From positions 1 to 14,299 of the forward strand of contig JABFST010000020.1 of the NCBI GenBank assembly GCA_013140465.1: a stretch of 14,299 bases of DNA, written 5' to 3'. The notes beneath the pieces were generated by a model that did not search any database, was not told the origin of the DNA, and saw only the letters and a program-made list of their open reading frames with translations. Origin of the DNA: Methylococcaceae bacterium. GTDB taxonomy: Bacteria; Pseudomonadota; Gammaproteobacteria; Methylococcales; Methylomonadaceae. Made by a program: the position numbers and the translations under genes. Below, piece after piece: positions 6,334 through 13,047 of the stretch. Each line of letters starts with the position of its first letter. Positions within the stretch are counted from its first letter, which is position 1.

Positions 6334-7410
6334 ATGCTGACTTATCTTATCCGGCGCTTGTTGTTAATGATCCCTACTTTGCTGGGGATTACCGTGCTGG
6401 TGTTTACGGTGATGGCGATGTCGCCGGGGGGTATCAGTGCGCAAACCTTAATTGGCGGCATGGATATGAAGCCGCAAGAAAAACAGGCTATGCTCAATTA
6501 TTACAACAAACGCTACGGCCTAGACCAGCCTGTGCATAAGCAATATTTGCGCTGGTTGAACAACGTGTCGCCAATAGGTTTTGTCACCGATGCCCAAGGC
6601 CAGCACGGCGAGTTTTCGTTTAGCAAAGGTATGGATTTGGGCACCAGCTTCCAATACGGGCGGCCCGTGTCGGATATATTGGCAGAACGCATCCCGATTA
6701 CCTTATTGCTCAATCTGGTCACGATTCCTTGCACTTACGCGATTGCCTTGTGGGTGGGCATGAAATCCGCAACCCGCCGTGGCGGCGCGTTTGATGTCGG
6801 CGCGGGGATGTCGATGTTGGCGTTATGGTCGATACCGACCATGCTGGCGGGCGTGTTGTTATTGGGTTTTTTTGCCAATGTCCAGCATTTCCAATGGTTT
6901 CCAACCGCAGGTATCAGCAGCCGCGAAGCCCAGGACATGCCGTTTTTGCCGCATTGGCAAGCCACGGGGTTTGTGCGGGGTTTTTTGCTGGATAGGATCT
7001 GGCATTTGGTGTTGCCCGTAATTTGCCTATCTTATGGCGGTTTTGCGGCATTGGCAAAATTAACCCGCACCTCTATCCTCGAAAACCTGAACTCCGATTA
7101 TGCCCGCACCGCCCGCGCCAAAGGTTTGGCGGAATCGGATGTATTATGGCGGCATGTGTTCCGCAATAGCTTGTTGCCGCTGATTACCTTATCAGCGGGC
7201 TTATTGCCGAGTTTGTTGGCGGGGTCGTTGATTGTCGAAAATATTTTCAGTATCGACGGCATGGGCCAACTGGCGGTGGAAGCCGTAAAAGGCCGTGACC
7301 GTGAACTGGTGTTGTCGATTACTTGGGTCAGCGGCTTTTTAACTTTGGTAGGGTATTTGTTGGCGGATTTTTGTTACACCTTAGCCGACCCACGGGTGAC
7401 TTATGATTAG
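6334..7410 (+). CDS. Peptide ABC transporter permease, YejB/DppB-like
   Basis: This 358-residue inner-membrane permease is one half of the translocation channel. It begins MLTYLIRRLLLMIPTLLGI, the standard first helix of DppB/OppB/YejB proteins, followed by a long periplasmic loop containing YGLDQPVHKQYLRWL. The EAA loop that docks to the ATPase is YARTARAKGLAESDVLWRHV, followed by FRNSLLPLI. The C-terminus, DFCYTLADPRVTYD, resembles that of YejB more than DppB, and the length is close to E. coli YejB (364 aa). About six membrane segments are visible. An AGGA ribosome binding site lies 8 nt before the ATG. The gene follows the solute-binding protein by 12 nt and overlaps the next permease by 8 nt, so the operon is almost certainly co-transcribed. 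Confidence 0.95.
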   Translation: MLTYLIRRLLLMIPTLLGITVLVFTVMAMSPGGISAQTLIGGMDMKPQEKQAMLNYYNKRYGLDQPVHKQYLRWLNNVSPIGFVTDAQGQHGEFSFSKGMDLGTSFQYGRPVSDILAERIPITLLLNLVTIPCTYAIALWVGMKSATRRGGAFDVGAGMSMLALWSIPTMLAGVLLLGFFANVQHFQWFPTAGISSREAQDMPFLPHWQATGFVRGFLLDRIWHLVLPVICLSYGGFAALAKLTRTSILENLNSDYARTARAKGLAESDVLWRHVFRNSLLPLITLSAGLLPSLLAGSLIVENIFSIDGMGQLAVEAVKGRDRELVLSITWVSGFLTLVGYLLADFCYTLADPRVTYD

Positions 7411-8569
7411 CCGGGAATCATTCGCCGCGCGTATCTGGCGCAAAACCTTAGAGGGCGTGGGCGTTAGCGTCGCCTTAGGCTGGCTGGGGCTATTAGTGGT
7501 GTGCGCAGTGTTCGCACCGTTTTTGGCAAACTCTATGCCCTTATTAATGAGCAAGGACGGCACGCTGTCTGCCCCTGTGATCCGCTACTTAAACGAAGAT
7601 GACGTGTGGCTGTTGGCGGCGTTTTTTTGGGCGGTCACGCTGGTTTTTATCCCGCTGTCTTTCGGTCGTCGGGTCGTGCTGTTTTTGCTCGGTACGTTTG
7701 CCGCCATCGCCTTGGCGTATAGTTTGGTCAAACCGCCAGTGCTGGTGATTTACGACGATTTTCGTAGCCGCGATTACACCACTGCCGATTGGCGCATCAT
7801 GCCGCCGATTCCTTATGCACCTACCGATTATTTGCGCGATTTGGCGAGTAAAGGCTTAGAAGCGCCATTGGCCTCTACAGACCGTGTCCACCTGATGGGT
7901 ACAGAAGAAAATGGCGCGGATGTGTTTAGCCGCATGATCCACGCTTGCCGTATTTCGCTCAGCATCGGCCTGATTGCTTCCGGCATCGCCTTGTTGATAG
8001 GCGTGGTAGTCGGCGGCTTAATGGGCTATTTTTCCGGTTTGGTGGATATGTTGGGGATGCGTTTGGTGGAGATTTTTGAAGATATTCCCACGCTGTTTTT
8101 ATTGCTGACCTTCGTCGCGTTTTTTGGCCGTAGCCTGTATATGATGATGGTGATTATAGGCGTGACCAGTTGGTCGGGTTATGCGCGGTATGTGCGCACC
8201 GAATTTCTTAAGCTGCGCAAACAAGATTATGTGCAAGCCGCCGTTGCCAGTGGTTTGCCGCTGACCTCGATTTTATTCAGGCATATTTTGCCCAATGGCG
8301 TTGCGCCGTTATTGGTAGCACTGAGTTTTGGCGTCGCAGGGGCGATATTATCCGAAGCCACCTTAAGCTTTTTAGGCTTGGGTGTGGTCGATGCGCCGTC
8401 ATGGGGACAAATGCTCGACCAAGCCGTCAAATCGTCTACTTTTAATTGGTGGATGGCGGTGTTCCCGGGCGGGGCGATATTTATGACGGTGTTCTCGTAC
8501 AACTTATTGGGCGAGGCTTTCCGCGATGCCATCGACCCGCAATTAGCCCGCAATTCAGGTGGACAATGA
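7403..8569 (+). CDS. Peptide ABC transporter permease, YejE/DppC-like, with two extra helices
   Basis: This 388-residue inner-membrane permease is the second channel subunit. After the first helix (about 21-41) comes FAPFLANSMPLLM, which resembles the YejE segment at the same place. The conserved HLMGTEENGADVFSRMI (163-179) opens the channel domain, and the EAA loop QDYVQAAVASGLPLTSILFRH spans 274-294. The C-terminus GEAFRDAIDP is family-typical. Residues 68-88 and 91-110 form two additional hydrophobic stretches before the conserved domain, which I do not know from DppC (about 300 aa) or YejE (341 aa). They account for much of the extra length. The start overlaps the previous gene by 8 nt (ATGATTAG), and the stop overlaps the next start (ATGA). 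It should function with the YejB-like subunit and the fused ATPase. Confidence 0.94.
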   Translation: MISRESFAARIWRKTLEGVGVSVALGWLGLLVVCAVFAPFLANSMPLLMSKDGTLSAPVIRYLNEDDVWLLAAFFWAVTLVFIPLSFGRRVVLFLLGTFAAIALAYSLVKPPVLVIYDDFRSRDYTTADWRIMPPIPYAPTDYLRDLASKGLEAPLASTDRVHLMGTEENGADVFSRMIHACRISLSIGLIASGIALLIGVVVGGLMGYFSGLVDMLGMRLVEIFEDIPTLFLLLTFVAFFGRSLYMMMVIIGVTSWSGYARYVRTEFLKLRKQDYVQAAVASGLPLTSILFRHILPNGVAPLLVALSFGVAGAILSEATLSFLGLGVVDAPSWGQMLDQAVKSSTFNWWMAVFPGGAIFMTVFSYNLLGEAFRDAIDPQLARNSGGQ

Positions 8570-10206
8570 CCGCACCGTTATTAGAAGTCCGCAATCTCTG
8601 CACTTATCTGCAATCAGGCAAACAGCACGTTAAAGCCGTAGACGGCATCAGTTTTAGCATTCCTAAAGGCGATACCTTTTGTTTAGTCGGCGAATCGGGC
8701 AGCGGCAAATCCATCAGCGCCTTGTCGGTAATCGGCTTGTTGCCGTCCGGCATCGCCAGCCATCCGCACGGCGAAATCCTGTTTAACGGTGAAGATTTGC
8801 TGAAACTAGACGATATGCAGATTCGCGCCGTGCGTGGGGCAAAAATCGCGATGATTTTTCAAGAGCCAATGACGTCGCTTAACCCCGTAATGACGATTGG
8901 TGCGCAAATCACCGAAGCCCTGTACATCCATCATCCTGAAATGGGCGCAGACGAAGCCCAAGCCCGCACCATTAAAGCCTTAGAGCAAGTGCAAATCCCC
9001 GATGCCGCCAGCCGTTTTCGGAATTACCCGCACCAACTGTCCGGCGGGCAACGCCAGCGCGTGATGATTGCTATGGCCTTGGCGTGTGAACCGCAATTGC
9101 TGATCGCCGACGAACCGACCACAGCCTTGGACGTGACCGTACAAGCAGAGATTTTGCGTTTAATTAAACAACTGCAGCACGATACCGGCATGAGCGTATT
9201 GTTTATCACCCACGATTTTGGCGTAGTCGCACAAATGGCGCAGTGGGTGGGCGTGATGCAGCGCGGACGCTTGGTGGAAGTCGGCGCGTGCCAAACGGTT
9301 TTGCAACAACCCCAACATGCGTATACCCAACAATTGCTAGCCGCCTTGCCGGAAAATTTAGCTAAGCCACCCGTGCTGAGCAACCCAACCCAACCCAGTA
9401 CGCCACTCTTGGAAATTCAGCACCTTAAAGTCTGGTTTCCGATTAAAAAAGGCGTGTTACGGCGGACGGTGGATTATGTACGCGCGGTCGATGACGTATC
9501 ACTGACCATCAACCAAGGCGAAATCGTGGCCTTAGTCGGTGAGTCGGGCTGTGGCAAAACCACCTTGGGGCGGGCGGTGTTGCAGTTGGAAAAACCCACG
9601 TCTGGCAGTATCCAACTGCAAGGCCACGAATTGGTCGGGCTTTCCGAACGCGAACTCAAACCGTGGCGGAAACAAATGCAAATTGCGTTTCAAGATCCGC
9701 AATCATCGTTAAACCCGCGCTTATTAGTCGCAACCACGCTGACCGAACCCATGAAAGCACACGGCATAGGCCACAACCATGACGAACGCATCGAGTTGGC
9801 GGCACGCTTACTCGACAGCGTGCAATTAGACCGCGACTTTCTTTGGCGTTATCCGCATGAATTCTCAGGCGGGCAACGCCAGCGCATCGGTTTGGCGCGG
9901 GCATTGGCTCTCAACCCCGAATTTATTGTGTGCGATGAAATCACCAGTGCCTTAGATGTGTCCGTGCAAGCCGAAATCCTGCAATTGTTGCTGAACATCC
10001 GCCAACAACGCAATCTCACCTTATTGTTTATCACCCACAATATCGGCGTGGTCGAATACCTCAGCGACCGCACCGTGGTGATGTACCAAGGCAAAATTGT
10101 CGAAGCTGGGCTTACTGCGCAAGTGTGCGGCGCACCCGAACACGCGTATACCCAAAAATTATTGGCGGCAGTGCCGAGATTGCACCGATTAAGCTTAGGC
10201 GCATAA
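8566..10206 (+). CDS. Fused double ATP-binding protein of the peptide transporter, YejF/DppDF-like
   Basis: This 546-residue protein carries both nucleotide-binding domains that power the importer, at the cytoplasmic face. Domain 1 has Walker A GESGSGKS (42-49), Q-loop Q99, signature LSGGQ (158-162), Walker B LLIADE (178-183) and H216. Domain 2 has GESGCGKT (325-332), Q376, FSGGQ (433-437), FIVCDE (453-458) and H491. Each domain ends with the oligopeptide-transporter C-terminal motif HAYTQ. After the second Walker B the sequence is DEITSALD instead of the usual DEPTSALD, but the catalytic Glu is kept, so both sites should hydrolyse ATP. ATG 8566 is preferred because AGGTGG lies 3-8 nt upstream and it forms an ATGA overlap with the permease stop. 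Longer in-frame starts would add unrelated residues read from the permease gene. The gene order matches yejABEF. Confidence 0.96.
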   Translation: MTAPLLEVRNLCTYLQSGKQHVKAVDGISFSIPKGDTFCLVGESGSGKSISALSVIGLLPSGIASHPHGEILFNGEDLLKLDDMQIRAVRGAKIAMIFQEPMTSLNPVMTIGAQITEALYIHHPEMGADEAQARTIKALEQVQIPDAASRFRNYPHQLSGGQRQRVMIAMALACEPQLLIADEPTTALDVTVQAEILRLIKQLQHDTGMSVLFITHDFGVVAQMAQWVGVMQRGRLVEVGACQTVLQQPQHAYTQQLLAALPENLAKPPVLSNPTQPSTPLLEIQHLKVWFPIKKGVLRRTVDYVRAVDDVSLTINQGEIVALVGESGCGKTTLGRAVLQLEKPTSGSIQLQGHELVGLSERELKPWRKQMQIAFQDPQSSLNPRLLVATTLTEPMKAHGIGHNHDERIELAARLLDSVQLDRDFLWRYPHEFSGGQRQRIGLARALALNPEFIVCDEITSALDVSVQAEILQLLLNIRQQRNLTLLFITHNIGVVEYLSDRTVVMYQGKIVEAGLTAQVCGAPEHAYTQKLLAAVPRLHRLSLGA

Positions 10207-10258
10207 GAGACTGTGAACGTGTTCATGTGGGCATAGAGTCTAGGTGCGTTTAAAAGTG
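10207..10258. repeat. Left-flanking part of repeat copy B
   Basis: Immediately after the ATPase stop, GAGACTGTGAA (10207-10217) repeats the first 11 bases of the element end found at 10297. GTGCGTTTAAAAGT (10244-10257) matches 3204-3217 and stands 39 nt before that end, exactly as in copy A. A small hairpin, TGAAC-GT-GTTCA, lies at about 10213-10224. The stretch looks like a degraded or nested repeat and has no coding potential. Confidence 0.45.
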
Positions 10259-10290
10259 CCGTCATACTGGCATCCAGGCCGGAATGACGG
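10259..10290. terminator. Extragenic palindrome after the transporter operon
   Basis: The left arm CCGTCATACTGGC pairs with the right arm GCCGGAATGACGG around the loop ATCCAG, with one A/A mismatch and one G-T pair in a 13-bp stem. This is a strong hairpin about 53 nt past the operon's last stop codon. It lacks a T-tract, so it may act as a transcript-end stabiliser or belong to a REP-like family rather than being an intrinsic terminator. It fills most of the variable 39-nt segment of repeat copy B. Confidence 0.5.
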
Positions 10291-10296
10291 GCTAAA

Positions 10297-10435
10297 GAGA
10301 CTGTGAAAGTATTGCAAATACTCACAAAAAGGTGTTTTTTATTTTCGTAAGCCTTTGTTTTAAGTAGCGACTGAAGTGAAAAAACTTGTTTTTTCACTCC
10401 GATGAGTAAGCTTAGGTTAATTCTTTCACAGTCTT
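10297..10435. repeat. Repeat element copy B with inverted ends and an internal hairpin
   Basis: The left end GAGACTGTGAAAGTATTGC (10297-10315) is identical to copy A. The right end AATTCTTTCACAGTCTT (10419-10435) is its inverted counterpart with two mismatches. The right half carries the hairpin AGTGAAAAAAC-TT-GTTTTTTCACT, followed by CCGATGAGTAAGCTTA. That is the same unit repeated three times in copy C, so this copy links the other two: left end shared with A, right half shared with C. No target-site duplication is evident. Confidence 0.65.
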
Positions 10436-10552
10436 TACAGCCTCTCCCACATTTGTTAAACAGTTTGGCAGCAGCGTCGGGCTGTTTTTAACTCGCTGTA
10501 CACAGGCCCGCCCAGTACAATACGCACTTTTACACGACTCCCACCCATCGCC
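10436..10552. other. Leader region of the OFA transporter gene
   Basis: No gene is visible. GCCTCTCCCACAT (10440-10452) recurs exactly at 12248-12260, on the other side of the transporter gene. A weak hairpin with AAACAG/CTGTTT arms and CAGC/GCTG inside it ends in a short T run near 10488 and could be a minor terminator. TACAAT at 10516-10521 is a plausible -10 for the downstream gene, but no good -35 lies at the right distance. Confidence 0.3.
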
Positions 10553-12211
10553 ATGCCTTTATTTACTCCCCCCTTGTTAGCAAAAGAACGCACGGTTGCG
10601 CGTGCGGGTTATAACCGCTGGCTCATGCCGCCCGCCGCCTTAGCCATCCATTTGTGTATAGGCATGGCTTATGGTTTTTCGGTGTTTTGGTTGCCTTTGT
10701 CCAAAGCCATCGGCATTAAGGACAGTATTGCTTGCCCTGCCGATATGCACTTTTTTCAAGAGCTGTTCGTGACCGATTGTGATTGGAAAATTTCAACCTT
10801 AGGTTGGATGTATACGCTATTTTTTGTTTTTCTAGGCTCGTCTGCGGCTTTGTGGGGCGGCTGGTTAGAGCATGTGGGGCCACGCAAGGCGGCAGTCATC
10901 AGTGCTTTCTGCTGGTGTGGGGGCATGTTGTTGTCGGCCTTGGGCATTTATTGGCATCAGTTTTGGCTGATGTTGCTTGGCTCGGGGGTAATAGGCGGGA
11001 TAGGTTTGGGCTTGGGTTATATCTCGCCTGTCTCCACCTTAATCAAATGGTTTCCCGATCGGCGCGGCATGGCAACAGGCATGGCAATCATGGGCTTTGG
11101 CGGCGGCGCGATGATAGGTTCGCCGTTGGCAACCGCGTTAATGAAGCACTTTGCCACAGCTGATAATGTTGGCGTGATGCCCACGTTTGTAGTGATGGCA
11201 GCCGTGTATTTTGTGTTTATGATGACAGGCGCACTCAGTTACCGCATTCCGGCAATGGGCTGGCAGCCAGCGGGTTGGGTTAAGCCCGTGGCGACTACAA
11301 CGGCAAAAATGATGACGGCGCATCATGTCCATGTCAAAAACGTGTTTAAGATTAAACAGTTTTGGCTGTTGTGGGGAGTCTTGTGCATGAACGTCAGCGC
11401 GGGCATAGGCGTGATAGGCATGTCGTCACCGATGCTGCAAGAAGTGTTTGGCGGACAATTGCTGGGCATCGCTAAAACATATAGCGAATTGGACAAAACC
11501 CAATTAGCGGCGATTGCCAGCGTGGCGGCGGGGTTTACGGCGTTGCTGAGTTTGTTCAATATAGGCGGACGGTTTTTTTGGGCCAGCCTTTCGGATTTTT
11601 TGGGGCGCAAAACCACGTTTTTGGTGTTCTTTGTGCTGGGTAGCCTGTTATACGCGAGCATTCCAGAAGCCGCTATCGCGGGCAACAAGCTGCTGTTTGT
11701 GGGTGGCTTTTGTATCATTTTAAGCATGTATGGTGGCGGTTTTTCGACCGTACCCGCGTATTTGGCTGATTTGTTCGGCACGCAAATGGTCGGGGCGATA
11801 CATGGGCGTTTGTTGACGGCGTGGGCGACCGCTGGCATTTTGGGGCCAGTGATAGTCAATTATATGCGCGATTACCAACTCGCCTTAGGCATCCCGCGTG
11901 CGCAAGTGTATAACCAAACCCTGCTGATTTTAGCGGGCTTGTTAGTGCTGGGCTTGGTGTGCAACCTGTTGATACGCCCCGTGGCAGAACATTGGTTTAT
12001 GACGGCGGAAGAATTGGCAAACGAACAACGCCATGCGCGTGAAATCGCCGACGAAGACACCGCTGAAATAGCCGCCTATTCAGTGCAAACCCGCGCAGAG
12101 CGGCCTACGCACCCGATAACTTTGGTCTTGGCGTGGCTAGGCGTGTTGCTGCCTTTGGCCTGGGGCGTTTATATGACCTTAACCAATGTGGCTAAGTTTT
12201 TTGCTGGATAA
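10553..12211 (+). CDS. OFA-type major facilitator superfamily transporter
   Basis: This 552-residue inner-membrane transporter of about 12 helices belongs to the oxalate/formate antiporter (OFA) group, which moves small carboxylates by exchange or symport. Diagnostic segments are IHLCIGMAYGFSVFWLPLSKA (32-52), MFS motif A-like GGWLEHVGPRKA (102-113), and GYISPVSTLIKWFPDRRGMATG (155-176) followed by MAIMGFGGGAMIG. The first external loop is longer than in OxlT and contains two cysteines, C61 and C76, which could form a disulfide. The central loop between the two halves is long, and the C-terminal region has a charged, Glu-rich segment before a final helix. The ATG start lacks a clear Shine-Dalgarno; an internal Met at residue 25 is a less likely alternative. 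The gene appears to be monocistronic. The substrate cannot be determined from sequence, and oxalate is not implied. Confidence 0.93.
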   Translation: MPLFTPPLLAKERTVARAGYNRWLMPPAALAIHLCIGMAYGFSVFWLPLSKAIGIKDSIACPADMHFFQELFVTDCDWKISTLGWMYTLFFVFLGSSAALWGGWLEHVGPRKAAVISAFCWCGGMLLSALGIYWHQFWLMLLGSGVIGGIGLGLGYISPVSTLIKWFPDRRGMATGMAIMGFGGGAMIGSPLATALMKHFATADNVGVMPTFVVMAAVYFVFMMTGALSYRIPAMGWQPAGWVKPVATTTAKMMTAHHVHVKNVFKIKQFWLLWGVLCMNVSAGIGVIGMSSPMLQEVFGGQLLGIAKTYSELDKTQLAAIASVAAGFTALLSLFNIGGRFFWASLSDFLGRKTTFLVFFVLGSLLYASIPEAAIAGNKLLFVGGFCIILSMYGGGFSTVPAYLADLFGTQMVGAIHGRLLTAWATAGILGPVIVNYMRDYQLALGIPRAQVYNQTLLILAGLLVLGLVCNLLIRPVAEHWFMTAEELANEQRHAREIADEDTAEIAAYSVQTRAERPTHPITLVLAWLGVLLPLAWGVYMTLTNVAKFFAG

Positions 12212-12273
12212 TAGCGGCTAGTTTGGAGCGTAATATGGCGGCCTTGTGCCTCTCCCACATGACTACATCCCAG

Positions 12274-12300
12274 CACTATCGGCCTAATTATGGCCTAGTG
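12274..12300. terminator. Hairpin downstream of the OFA transporter gene
   Basis: CACTA (12274-12278) and GGCC (12281-12284) pair with GGCC (12292-12295) and TAGTG (12296-12300), with a 2-nt bulge and the loop TAATTAT. It stands 62 nt past the transporter stop, without a T-tract. It could stop or stabilise the upstream transcript. The stem is modest. Confidence 0.35.
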
Positions 12301-12306
12301 GCAGTA

Positions 12307-12335
12307 TTGACATTGAACCGGATTTTTTAGCTATT
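12307..12335 (+). promoter_or_regulatory. Candidate sigma70 promoter of the YkgJ-like gene
   Basis: A perfect TTGACA (12307-12312) is followed after 17 bp by GCTATT (12330-12335, 3 of 6 to TATAAT). The predicted start of transcription is near 12342, about 20 nt before the ATG. The -35 is convincing and the -10 weak. Confidence 0.45.
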
Positions 12336-12361
12336 CACTACTGGCAAAGCCACTACAGACT

Positions 12362-12868
12362 ATGACTGATACCTTAGCCCAACTTCATGCCGATATTGAT
12401 GCGCGTGTTGATTCCATTTGTGCCGACCATAGCGATTGGTTGTGCCGCAAGGGCTGCGATGGTTGTTGCCATCGGCTAGCCGATATTCCCAAACTGACGG
12501 CGGCAGAATGGGAGTTGTTGCAACAAGGTTTGGCGACTTTGCCAGCAGCGCACTTGTCGGCAATCAGCGCGGGCTTTGCGGCGTTGGCAACACAGACGAC
12601 GCGCCCATTGACTTGCCCGTTGTTGGCGGATGGGCTGTGCAGCGTGTATGCGTATCGGCCCGTGGCGTGCCGCAGTTACGGTTTTTATATGCAGCGCGGT
12701 TTAGGTTTGTATTGTAAGGACATAGAGGCACGCGTGGCGGACGGCGCATGGGCCACAGTCGTGTGGGGCAACCATGATGCGCTGGATCGCCGTCTTGCTG
12801 CGCTAGGCGAAAGCCGCGAATTGACCGCGTGGTTTGCCGATTGGCAAGCGGGTGTTGATAGGGCTTGA
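12362..12868 (+). CDS. YkgJ-family cysteine-cluster (metal-binding) protein
   Basis: This 168-residue soluble protein has the cysteine pattern of the YkgJ/CxxCxxCC family, thought to chelate zinc or an iron-sulfur centre. C28, C32, C35 and C36 lie in WLCRKGCDGCCH. C85, C93 and C103 lie in CPLLADGLCSVYAYRPVACRSYGF, followed by C118. The segment CSVYAYRPVACRSYG is the family's most conserved element. There is no signal peptide or membrane helix. The molecular role of this family is not established, so none is assigned. It starts 150 nt after the OFA gene, probably from its own promoter, and its stop codon is followed after one base by the tandem-repeat element. The start has no strong Shine-Dalgarno, but the next Met is far inside the protein (residue 110). 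Confidence 0.88.
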   Translation: MTDTLAQLHADIDARVDSICADHSDWLCRKGCDGCCHRLADIPKLTAAEWELLQQGLATLPAAHLSAISAGFAALATQTTRPLTCPLLADGLCSVYAYRPVACRSYGFYMQRGLGLYCKDIEARVADGAWATVVWGNHDALDRRLAALGESRELTAWFADWQAGVDRA

Positions 12869-12869
12869 A

Positions 12870-13031
12870 GAGACTGGAGTGAAAACACATGTTTTTTCAC
12901 TCCGATAAGCAAGCTTACGACTGGAGTGAAAACACATGTTTTTCACTCCGATGAGCAAGCTTACGACTGGAGTGAAAACACAAGTTTTTTCACTCCGATG
13001 AGCAAGCTTACGCTAATTCTTTCACAGTCTC
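12870..13031. repeat. Repeat element copy C containing three tandem hairpin units
   Basis: Three head-to-tail units occupy 12872-12918 (47 bp), 12919-12964 (46 bp) and 12965-13011 (47 bp). Each has the hairpin GGAGTGAAAA / TTTTCACTCC with a 7-8 nt loop, followed by CCGATGAGCAAGCTTAC or a one-base variant. Differences between units fall in the loop (CATG or CAAG), in the length of the T run, and at one base after the stem (GATAAG or GATGAG). The array is bounded by a shortened left end, GAGACTG (12870-12876), and a right end AATTCTTTCACAGTCTC (13015-13031), as in copy B. It sits between two convergent genes, where the A-rich/T-rich stems could act as bidirectional terminators. Confidence 0.75.
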
Positions 13032-13047
13032 TATTACCCTTTACACC

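Noticed and set aside
8446..8565. Longer start for the fused ATPase inside the permease gene
   Set aside because: The extra 40 residues are the permease gene read in another frame. ATG 8566 has AGGTGG upstream and the usual ATGA overlap.
12872..13011. Three near-identical units resembling a short CRISPR array
   Set aside because: The units abut directly with no unique spacers, each unit is itself a hairpin repeat, and no cas gene is present. It is a tandem repeat.
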